Below are positions 17,463 through 24,887 of a stretch of 64,000 nt of DNA, in pieces (position 1 is the first letter of the stretch; every line of letters starts with the position of its first letter). A program made the position numbers and the translations under genes. The stretch covers positions 18,856 through 82,855 of the forward strand of contig CAZLVL010000013.1 of NCBI GenBank assembly GCA_964563155.1. Reading direction: 5' to 3'. Source of the DNA: DUPQ01 sp964563155 (GTDB lineage: Bacteria > Bacillota > Clostridia > DUPQ01). A model generated the notes under the pieces. The model ran no database searches. It was not told where the DNA came from and was given only the letters and a program-made list of their open reading frames with translations.

Positions 17463-18878
17463 ATGAATAAGAAGATAATAATAAAAGACTATACATTAGC
17501 TAATTGTGAAAAAGATAAATCCTTAAACTTAACTTTTAAAGAAAGATTAGAAATCGCTAAGCAACTTGATGAGATAAAACCAGATGTAATTGAGACACCT
17601 TTTGCGGATAGCAACCAAAGCGCCCTTATAGAGGTAAAAAGTCTAGCCTCAGTTATAAATAACGCTATTATTAGCTGTCCTGCTAACCTTAATAAAGATA
17701 GTATAGACAAGGCCTATGAGGCCCTAAAGGGAAAGAATAAAACTAGGGTTCACCTATTTGCCCCTGTTTCCATAATTAATATGGAATATACCTTGGGAAT
17801 GAAACAAGATAAAGTACTAGACTTGGTTAAAAATATGATTTCTTATGCAAAAGACCTTTTTACTCAAGTAGAGTTCACAGCCTTAGATGCCAGTAGAGCC
17901 CAAAGAGATTTTCTAATTCAGATCTTAAAAGCAGCCCAAGATTCAGGAGCTAACATTTTAGGTGTGGAAGATTCTCAAGGTCATATGCTTGCCAATGAAA
18001 TCCAGGAATTTATAGGCTTTCTTCATAATAACTTGGACCTCAATAAGGGCAATATCCTTTCTTTTAGGGCAAAAGATGACCTAGGCATGGCGGTTTCCAA
18101 CAGCCTTATGGCAATAAAAGAAAATATTGACCAAATAGCTACATCAATTAAAGGACTATCTTTGGATGCTAGGCTTGAAGATACCATAAATGCCATAAAT
18201 GCCAAAGCTGAGCAGGTAAAGGCAGTATCTTTAGTGGATATTTCTAAGCTCAACAGGGTTTCAGTACTTTTAGACAAGGCTAATGCTGCAAAATCTGAAC
18301 TTTATCTAGAGCCTTCTTTAACCTACACAAATGGTCAAGACTCTGTTGTTGATAAAAGCATGGACTACTACACTTTTAGAAGCTTTGTAGAAGACTTGGG
18401 CTATGAGCTTTTAGAAAGAGATCTGGAAAGAGTCTTCTTTTCCTTCCAAGTGGTAGCCAAAAAGAAGCAACAAGTATTCATAAAGGATATTGAGGCCATA
18501 ATTGGTAAAGAAGCCATACAAACTCCTAAAGTATATCAACTAAAAGACTTTGTAATAAACAGTGGCAACACCATAAATGCTACAGCAAGTCTTAGTTTGA
18601 TACATAAAGAAAAGGTACTAACCGCAGTGGAAATGGGAGATGGCCCCATTGATGCAGCCTTTCATGCTATAGAAAAGATAATTGGACTTAACGCTGAACT
18701 TTTCAACTTTGGCCTTCAATCTGTTACAGAAGGAAAAGATGCCTTAGGTGCAGCCACAGTACAAGTAAGGTATGAAGGTAAAATATATACAGGCAAGGGC
18801 TTATCCACCGACGTTATAGAGTCATCCATACTGGCCTATTTAAATGCAGTAAACAAGGTACTTAACGAGGAGAGATAA
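17463..18878 (+). CDS. 2-isopropylmalate synthase homologue lacking metal-site motifs
   Basis: A 471-residue protein with the two-part LeuA plan: an HMGL-type TIM barrel (about 1-280) and a C-terminal LeuA regulatory domain (about 355-470, SGNTINATASLSL, GDGPIDAAFHAI, ALGAATVQVRY). Overall alignment to LeuA is easy (TFKERLEIAKQL, NMEYTLGM, YAKDLFTQVEFTALDASRAQRDFL), but key motifs are altered. DTTLRDGEQ reads DYTLANCEK, the metal-binding HxHND reads RAKDD (near 201-205), and GERAGN is replaced. It therefore probably does not act as a normal isopropylmalate synthase. It is two bases upstream of the TIM-barrel/ligase fusion. Confidence 0.82.
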   Translation: MNKKIIIKDYTLANCEKDKSLNLTFKERLEIAKQLDEIKPDVIETPFADSNQSALIEVKSLASVINNAIISCPANLNKDSIDKAYEALKGKNKTRVHLFAPVSIINMEYTLGMKQDKVLDLVKNMISYAKDLFTQVEFTALDASRAQRDFLIQILKAAQDSGANILGVEDSQGHMLANEIQEFIGFLHNNLDLNKGNILSFRAKDDLGMAVSNSLMAIKENIDQIATSIKGLSLDARLEDTINAINAKAEQVKAVSLVDISKLNRVSVLLDKANAAKSELYLEPSLTYTNGQDSVVDKSMDYYTFRSFVEDLGYELLERDLERVFFSFQVVAKKKQQVFIKDIEAIIGKEAIQTPKVYQLKDFVINSGNTINATASLSLIHKEKVLTAVEMGDGPIDAAFHAIEKIIGLNAELFNFGLQSVTEGKDALGAATVQVRYEGKIYTGKGLSTDVIESSILAYLNAVNKVLNEER

Positions 18879-18880
18879 TA

Positions 18881-21415
18881 ATGAAATATTCATTTTCCAC
18901 CATATCAAAAAGCTCATTAACCTGGAAAGAAGCTGTGGCCATGGCCAAGGACCTAGGATTTTCAGGTATTGAAATTAGGGGGCTGGAAAACAATGCCTAT
19001 GCTGTAGATGCTAGACCCTTTTCTCAAGAAAATATAATGAAGACAGCCCAGCAATTGGCTAACCTAGATTTACAAATATCTTGTTTTTCCACAGATTGTG
19101 TTTTAAGTAAACTAGATGATAAAGAAAAGACAATTGAGCAAATAAAGGCATACATTGATTTAGCCAAGCAAATGTCCACAGACTTCATAAGGGTTCTACC
19201 GGACAAGGTCTTACATATGAACCAAGAAGCTATGGATGATATTGGTGTAATAGAAGAAATAATAGGTGAAGTTTTACCTTATGCGGAAGAAAAAAATGTA
19301 ACCATCCTAATTGAAACCATGGGAATATATAGCGATACTGATAGGTTGAGAAAGCTTTTAGAAAAGTTTGCCTCTGACAACCTAGCAGCCCTTTGGGATG
19401 TGAACCACCCCTATAGATTCAACAATGAGTCTCCAGAGTTAACGGTACAAAACCTAGGTGCCTACATTAAATATATACATATGAAGGACTCAAAGATTGA
19501 AAAAGGTGAAATCAAATACAAACTAATGGGTGAAGGTGACCTTCCCATTGAAGAGATTATGCAGGCCTTAAAGTCCATAAACTATGATGGCTATATCTCT
19601 TATGAATGGGTAATGGAATGGGCCCAAGAATTTGACGACCCAGGCCTAGTATTTCCCCATTTTTTAAACTTTATGGAAAACATAAATCCACAAAAGGCTA
19701 CTAAAGAAAAACTCTACTACAACAAATCTAAGACAGGTCGCTTTATTTGGGAAAAAGATGCCCTCATAGACTATACCTTCCCTCAAGTCTTGGATAGAAT
19801 GGTTGAAGAATTTCCAGACCAATATGCCTTTAGATATACAACCTTGGATTACACTAGAACCTACAGCCAGTTTAGAGATGATGTTGACACTTTTTCCAGG
19901 TCTTTAATTGCCCTTGGTATAAAAAGAGGAGACCATGTAGCTGTATGGTCTACCAATCTTCCCCAGTGGTATATAGCCTATTGGGCAGTAACAAAAATTG
20001 GAGCAGTTCTCATAACGGTTAACACCGCCTACAAAATCCATGAAGCAGAATATCTTTTTAGACAATCTGACACCCACACTATAATAATGATGGAATCCTT
20101 TAAAGACTCCCATTATGCAAACATAATGAAGCAATTATGTCCTGAGCTGGAAAACTCCATTCCAGGAAAACCCTTGCGTATTAAAAAACTACCTTTTTTA
20201 AGAAATATAATTACAGTAGGTTTTTCTATGCCTGGTTGTTTAACCTGGGAAGAAACCTTTGACCTTCACTACAAGGTCCCCATTGAAGAAGTCTATAGAA
20301 GAGCTGCTATGATTCATAAAGATGATGTATGTAATATGCAGTACACCTCTGGAACAACAGGCTTTCCCAAGGGAGTTATGCTAACCCACTATAATATAGT
20401 TAATAATGGAAAATGTATTGGCGATAGAATGGATCTGTCCACTGCAGACAGAATGATGATACAAGTTCCCATGTTCCACTGCTTTGGCTTAGTTTTAGCC
20501 ATGACTGCAGCTGTTACCCATGGAAGCACCATGTCTCCTCTACCCTACTTTTCTCCAAAGCCAGCCCTAAACTGTGTAAACATGGAAAGGATAACCTGTT
20601 TTCATGGAGTTCCCACCATGTTTATAGCTATGCTAGAGCATGAAGACTTTGCTAACACTGACTTTTCTCATGTAAGAACCGGTATTATGGCTGGAAGTCC
20701 TTGTCCCATAAAGGTAATGCAAGAGGTAATGGACAAGATGAATATGAGAGAAATAACCATAGTTTACGGACAAACCGAAGCCTCTCCAGGTTGTACTCAA
20801 AGTACTACAGATGACCCAATTGAGGTTAGAGTTAACACTGTAGGAAGACCACTACCTCAAATTGAGTGTAAGATTGTGGACCCAGAGACCAATGAAGAAC
20901 TACCTGATGGAGTGGATGGAGAGTTTGTAGCCAGAGGATATAATATAATGAAGGGCTATTACAAAATGCCCATGGCAACCGCAGCTGCCATTGACCAAGA
21001 TGGCTGGTTACACACTGGGGATTTAGCCAGAAGAATAGATGGAAATTACAAAATAACTGGCAGAATAAAGGATATGATTATTAGAGGTGGAGAAAACATT
21101 TACCCTAAAGAAATTGAAGACTTTATCTACACCCACGAAAAAGTAAAAGATGTCCAAGTCATTGGAGTTCCTGATGTGGGCTATGGGGAAGAGATTATGG
21201 CTTGTGTAATCTTAAAAGAAGGCGAGACCATGACCGAAGAAGAATTAAAGACCTTTGTTAGAGACCACATGGCAAAACACAAGACACCTCGTTATGTAGA
21301 TTTTGTGGAAGAATTTCCCATGAATGCAGCTGGAAAAATCCTTAAATACAAGATGAGAGAAAATGCTATTGAAAAGTTAAATCTTCATGATGCTAAAAAG
21401 ATTGTGACAGCCTAA
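18881..21415 (+). CDS. Fusion: sugar-phosphate-isomerase-like TIM barrel and AMP-forming acyl-CoA synthetase
   Basis: An 844-residue two-enzyme fusion. Residues 1-270 form an AP-endonuclease-2/xylose-isomerase-like TIM barrel with its metal ligands visible (ILIETMG, ALWDVNHP, YIHMKDS, YISYEWV). Residues 285-844 form an adenylating acyl-CoA ligase: YTSGTTGFPKGVMLTH (P-loop), VYGQTEASP, GWLHTGDLARR, IKDMIIRGGENIYPKEIE, and the C-terminal catalytic Lys in AAGKILKYK. The closest recognisable ligase types are medium/long-chain fatty-acid CoA ligases. The stop of the LeuA-like gene is two bases upstream, so the two are translationally linked. The joint reaction is unknown. Confidence 0.88.
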   Translation: MKYSFSTISKSSLTWKEAVAMAKDLGFSGIEIRGLENNAYAVDARPFSQENIMKTAQQLANLDLQISCFSTDCVLSKLDDKEKTIEQIKAYIDLAKQMSTDFIRVLPDKVLHMNQEAMDDIGVIEEIIGEVLPYAEEKNVTILIETMGIYSDTDRLRKLLEKFASDNLAALWDVNHPYRFNNESPELTVQNLGAYIKYIHMKDSKIEKGEIKYKLMGEGDLPIEEIMQALKSINYDGYISYEWVMEWAQEFDDPGLVFPHFLNFMENINPQKATKEKLYYNKSKTGRFIWEKDALIDYTFPQVLDRMVEEFPDQYAFRYTTLDYTRTYSQFRDDVDTFSRSLIALGIKRGDHVAVWSTNLPQWYIAYWAVTKIGAVLITVNTAYKIHEAEYLFRQSDTHTIIMMESFKDSHYANIMKQLCPELENSIPGKPLRIKKLPFLRNIITVGFSMPGCLTWEETFDLHYKVPIEEVYRRAAMIHKDDVCNMQYTSGTTGFPKGVMLTHYNIVNNGKCIGDRMDLSTADRMMIQVPMFHCFGLVLAMTAAVTHGSTMSPLPYFSPKPALNCVNMERITCFHGVPTMFIAMLEHEDFANTDFSHVRTGIMAGSPCPIKVMQEVMDKMNMREITIVYGQTEASPGCTQSTTDDPIEVRVNTVGRPLPQIECKIVDPETNEELPDGVDGEFVARGYNIMKGYYKMPMATAAAIDQDGWLHTGDLARRIDGNYKITGRIKDMIIRGGENIYPKEIEDFIYTHEKVKDVQVIGVPDVGYGEEIMACVILKEGETMTEEELKTFVRDHMAKHKTPRYVDFVEEFPMNAAGKILKYKMRENAIEKLNLHDAKKIVTA

Positions 21416-21504
21416 ATATGCAATACCAACTTTTCACATTATGCTATAATAAAGATAAATATTACAAAGAATATATACAAATCACTGCTGGAGGATAAGA
21501 CAAG

Positions 21505-22482
21505 GTGAAAGTACTCTTAATTGGAGCAAGAACTCTTTTAGGCACTCAAACTGCCCATGAACTTTTAAAAAGAGGTCATACAATAACAGCTATTCCCGCT
21601 CCCTATATCAAGGAGAGTCGACCTGACCTTGAGGATATCCAATTCTTGGCTTTGGATTGTATGTTTTTAAATATTGATGAACTAATGACTCTTATGACAG
21701 GCTGTGATGCCTTAATTTTTACAGCAGGCTTAGATGAAAACATCAAGACAAAAGACTCCATAAGTGAACTCTACTACAAATATAATATTGCACCTTTAGA
21801 AAAACTTTTACCTCTAGCTAAAAAGACTGGCATAAAACAAACAGTTATTTGCTCTTCCTTTTTTGCTTACATGGATAGAACCTACCCAGAATGGGACTTA
21901 GCCAGCAACCACCCCTACATTAAAAACAGAGTGGACCAAGCCAAGGTAGCCTTAAGTTATGCAGACCAAGACTTTGCTGTATCCATCCTAGAATTTCCCT
22001 ATATCTTAGGAAGTACCCATAAGGACCTACCTATATGTAAGTTTTTAAAGGATTCTGTTAAGAAAAATCCTTTTTTCACCTTCTATCCTAAAGGAGGAAC
22101 CTCTGCCATTAGCATTGACCAAGCTGGCCAATGTATAGTATCAGCTATGGAAATAGGTAAAGGAGGACAAATATTTCCCTTAAGCACCTACAACATCAGT
22201 TGGAAAGACCTCATCAATAGTATGCATAAAGAGTTGGATACACACCATAAAAAGGCAATTCCCCTAAATTCTTATCTCTTAAAAAGATATCTTAAAAGAA
22301 TCTTTAGACAAGAAAAAACCCAAGGCTTTCAAACTGGACTTGAGTTCTCAAAACTAAAACCCTTAATTGTTGAAAATGTATATATCAATGACTTTAATGC
22401 TAAAAGTATTTTCAGAGTAAGACCTGAAAACCTTAGTGACTTGATAAAAATCTCCCTTTCTACCTGCTTGTATGAAGATTAG
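21505..22482 (+). CDS. NAD-dependent epimerase/dehydratase-like (extended SDR) protein
   Basis: A 325-residue Rossmann-fold protein. The N-terminus VLLIGARTLLGTQTAHELLKRGH is a variant of the extended-SDR glycine motif (GxRTxxG instead of GxxGxxG). ICSSFFAYMD is the usual catalytic Ser region, but the YxxxK motif is not clear (YIKNRVDQAKVAL lies where it would be). The start is GTG at 21505 with GGAGG about ten bases upstream. It follows the ligase fusion by 90 bp, with a possible TATAAT promoter in the gap. It may be a reductase or epimerase of the same pathway; activity is uncertain because the catalytic dyad is not obvious. Confidence 0.7.
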   Translation: MKVLLIGARTLLGTQTAHELLKRGHTITAIPAPYIKESRPDLEDIQFLALDCMFLNIDELMTLMTGCDALIFTAGLDENIKTKDSISELYYKYNIAPLEKLLPLAKKTGIKQTVICSSFFAYMDRTYPEWDLASNHPYIKNRVDQAKVALSYADQDFAVSILEFPYILGSTHKDLPICKFLKDSVKKNPFFTFYPKGGTSAISIDQAGQCIVSAMEIGKGGQIFPLSTYNISWKDLINSMHKELDTHHKKAIPLNSYLLKRYLKRIFRQEKTQGFQTGLEFSKLKPLIVENVYINDFNAKSIFRVRPENLSDLIKISLSTCLYED

Positions 22483-22688
22483 TAAAAAAGTCCAAATATC
22501 TAAGACAAGCCCAAGAAGAGGGTACAATATATATCTAACAAGTTTGCATTCACCTATGGCGCTAATACTATATTAGGCTTCATATACTATATTTAATGGT
22601 ATTAAAACTGGAAAAAGTATAAAATTAATACGAGGACTAAAGGCTAATAGACATTCTAGATTAATATATCAAAATGAAAGGAGGCTTT

Positions 22689-23840
22689 ATGACTAAAACA
22701 AGTAATAGAATAGAGATTAAAAGTGAAATATTTGAGTGGGCTATTGAAGAATCACAAAAAGATATAAATGAAATCAGAATAAGGTTTAATAAATTTGATA
22801 AATGGATCTCTCAAATTGAATACCCCACATATAGACAAGTAGAAGACTTAGCAAATTTTCTTAAAGTTCCTTTTGGCTACATGTTTTTAGATGAGCCTCC
22901 ATCCAAGGATGTTATTGAAAGTCAGTTCAGAACTATTGGTAACAAAAAACCGAAAATCAGCAAGAATCTTAAAGACACAATATACTCCATGAGCAGAAAG
23001 CAAGACTGGATCAGTGAGTTTCGAAAAGACAATGGTTGGGAAAGTATTATTCCTGATGAATATAAAAATTTAGATACTAGCAAAACTGTGGAATTTGCCC
23101 AAAAAGTAAAATCTTTTATTGGTCTAAAAGAATATTGGTATAAAGAAGTCAAAGACATAAACTCTGCCTTTATCTTCTTAAGAAAGCTTTTAGAGGAAAA
23201 AGGTATTATTGTAATGCAAAGTGGAATTGTTGGCCCAAGCACAAAAAGATTGTTACAGATTGAAGAGTTTAGAGGATTTATGCTATATGACCAATATGCC
23301 CCACTTATATTTCTTCATGCAAATGATAGTTACGCTGGAAAAATCTTTACATTGATACATGAGCTTATCCACATCATCCTAGAAGAAGATGATGTATTTG
23401 ATAGTTATGACTTTAATTCTCAAAACAGTATAGAAGCTCAGATTAATAAAATAGCAATTGAGTTTCTAGTTCCAGACTCTCATCTAAGTGAATATTTAGA
23501 AAACCAGAATACAGATATTGATGAAGAGAATATAATAGAGTTAAGCAGTTTATTTAAGGTCAATAGATTAGCCCTTGCCTACAAACTTTTGAACCAAAAT
23601 TTAATAGAGCAAGAATTACTAGATAAGATTATCTTGGAAACTGAAATAAGTGTAAAAACTAAAAGCAAAAAAGTCGAGGGCAGTCACTTTTGGAATACAT
23701 ATAAGTCTAGATATAGTAACACTTTTATTAAAACTGTCATAAAGGGGGCAGAATCAGGATATGTCCCCTATACTTATGCTTTCAAACTACTAGATTTGAG
23801 CGCAAGAAGCTATGATGTACTTAAGGGTGAATTCCAATAA
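22689..23840 (+). CDS. ImmA/IrrE-type metallopeptidase (COG2856-like)
   Basis: A 383-residue protein. The N-terminal quarter is helix-turn-helix-like in plan (QVEDLANFLKVPFGYMFLDEPP). The central domain is a DUF955 zinc peptidase with TLIHELIHIILEEDD (HExxH near 234) and a downstream Glu-rich helix (SIEAQINKIAIEFLVP). Members cleave repressors of mobile elements or act as antitoxin-like regulators. Here no toxin, integrase or repressor is next to it, so the target is unknown. Start taken at ATG 22689, which has AAAGGAGG five bases upstream; the ATG at 22674 has no such site. Confidence 0.83.
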   Translation: MTKTSNRIEIKSEIFEWAIEESQKDINEIRIRFNKFDKWISQIEYPTYRQVEDLANFLKVPFGYMFLDEPPSKDVIESQFRTIGNKKPKISKNLKDTIYSMSRKQDWISEFRKDNGWESIIPDEYKNLDTSKTVEFAQKVKSFIGLKEYWYKEVKDINSAFIFLRKLLEEKGIIVMQSGIVGPSTKRLLQIEEFRGFMLYDQYAPLIFLHANDSYAGKIFTLIHELIHIILEEDDVFDSYDFNSQNSIEAQINKIAIEFLVPDSHLSEYLENQNTDIDEENIIELSSLFKVNRLALAYKLLNQNLIEQELLDKIILETEISVKTKSKKVEGSHFWNTYKSRYSNTFIKTVIKGAESGYVPYTYAFKLLDLSARSYDVLKGEFQ

Positions 23841-23926
23841 TCATTTGATACTCCAAGCCTTATATACTTTCGCATACTGGTTTTTATATATTTATTGCAA
23901 ACATAATTTAGCAAGTGTAATATAAT

Positions 23927-23960
23927 AAGGTCCTGTGGAAGAGAAAAATCCATAGGCCTT
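23927..23960 (+). promoter_or_regulatory. Hairpin in the purC leader
   Basis: A TATAAT-like box at 23921-23926 is followed directly by a long imperfect stem (AAGGTCCTGTGGA / TCCATAGGCCTT, nine-base loop). It does not match the purine riboswitch consensus. It may regulate purC or stabilise its mRNA; no further evidence is visible. Confidence 0.35.
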
Positions 23961-24006
23961 GTATATAATTAGGATAGATTCCAAGAGAAAGGAATATGAA
24001 TAGGCA

Positions 24007-24693
24007 ATGTTACTAGTTTACAAAGGAAAAACAAAGGATGTATACAGTTTAGAAGATGGGAACTTTCTTTTAAAGTTTAAAGATGATATGACCGGCAGTG
24101 GTGGTGTCTTTGATCCAGGTGCCAATACAGTAGGCCTTACTTTAGAAGGTGCAGGTCTTGCAGGTTTAAGGTTAAGTGTATTCTTTTTTGAACTTTTAGA
24201 AAAAAAAGGAATACCCACCCATTTTATATCTGCTAATACAGTAGATAACACCATGATAGTAAAGCCTGCTCAATTTTTTGGTAAGGGTGTAGAGGTAATA
24301 CTTCGCTATAGGGCTGTGGGAAGTTTCTTAAGAAGATATGGTCTTTATTGCCAAGAAAATGATAAATTAGATGGATATGTAGAGGTTACCTTAAAAGATG
24401 ACCTAAGAAACGACCCTCTCATAACCAAAGAAGGCTTAGCTGAATTAAATATTATGTCTTTTGAAGAATATGATATTTTATATAATCTAACTAAAAAATC
24501 CGGAGAAATCTTAAAAGATTTCATGTTAAAAAAAGGTATTGAGCTTTACGATATTAAGTTTGAATTTGGTAGAGTTGGTAGTGATTTACACATAGCCATG
24601 ATTGATGAGATCTCTGGTGGTAATATGAGAGCCTTTAAAGATGGTAAACAGATTTCTCCTTTAGAACTAGAAAAGATCTTACTTGAAGATTAA
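24007..24693 (+). CDS. purC: Phosphoribosylaminoimidazole-succinocarboxamide synthase (SAICAR synthetase)
   Basis: A 228-residue PurC that joins aspartate to CAIR with ATP in de novo purine synthesis. LLVYKGKTKDVYSLEDG (nucleotide-binding start), VILRYRAVGSFLRRYG and DIKFEFGRVGSDLHIAMIDEISGGNMR are characteristic. Length is normal. AAAGGAATATGAATAGGCA precedes the ATG. It is a single-gene unit here, away from other pur genes, and is followed by a hairpin at 24708. The 165-bp leader has a stem-loop of unknown function. Confidence 0.93.
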   Translation: MLLVYKGKTKDVYSLEDGNFLLKFKDDMTGSGGVFDPGANTVGLTLEGAGLAGLRLSVFFFELLEKKGIPTHFISANTVDNTMIVKPAQFFGKGVEVILRYRAVGSFLRRYGLYCQENDKLDGYVEVTLKDDLRNDPLITKEGLAELNIMSFEEYDILYNLTKKSGEILKDFMLKKGIELYDIKFEFGRVGSDLHIAMIDEISGGNMRAFKDGKQISPLELEKILLED

Positions 24694-24707
24694 CATTACT
24701 TTAAAAT

Positions 24708-24734
24708 AAGGGCCGAAGAACTTCTTCGACCCTT
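24708..24734 (+). terminator. Probable purC terminator hairpin
   Basis: AAGGGCCGAAGAA and TTCTTCGACCCTT form a near-perfect stem with a very tight loop, 15 bp after the purC stop. The U-tract after it is poor (AATATATTT), so efficiency is uncertain. Confidence 0.6.
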
Positions 24735-24743
24735 AATATATTT

Positions 24744-24795
24744 GCCCGCTGATGACAATTCACACATTATACGATTTTCAAAGGAGGTAGCGGGC
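24744..24795 (+). repeat. Inverted repeat GCCCGCT / AGCGGGC enclosing a perfect Shine-Dalgarno
   Basis: The two 7-bp GC-rich arms (24744-24750 and 24789-24795) stand out in this AT-rich intergenic stretch. The loop ends with AAAGGAGGT, a full anti-16S match, directly against the right arm. A TTG-initiated 18-codon ORF starts three bases after the stem. The whole could be a structure that exposes or hides the ribosome binding site. Confidence 0.45.
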
Positions 24796-24797
24796 TT

Positions 24798-24854
24798 TTG
24801 TCGATCGTAACAATACTTGCACAATACACCCGACTAACTACATTATACATTTAA
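24798..24854 (+). CDS. Possible 18-residue peptide with strong ribosome binding site
   Basis: TTG at 24798, with AAAGGAGGT ending nine bases upstream, opens a short reading frame (MSIVTILAQYTRLTTLYI) that is mainly hydrophobic with one Arg. It lies in the 190-bp gap between purC and the 3' end of clpB. Small hydrophobic peptides of this sort include type I toxins, but I recognise no family. The call rests only on the ribosome binding site. Confidence 0.25.
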   Translation: MSIVTILAQYTRLTTLYI

Positions 24855-24887
24855 TAAAACAATATATCAATAAGCTTGCAAAGCAAT

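Noticed and set aside
23840..24007. Purine riboswitch before purC
   Set aside because: The conserved junction bases of that riboswitch are not present; only an unassigned hairpin can be seen.
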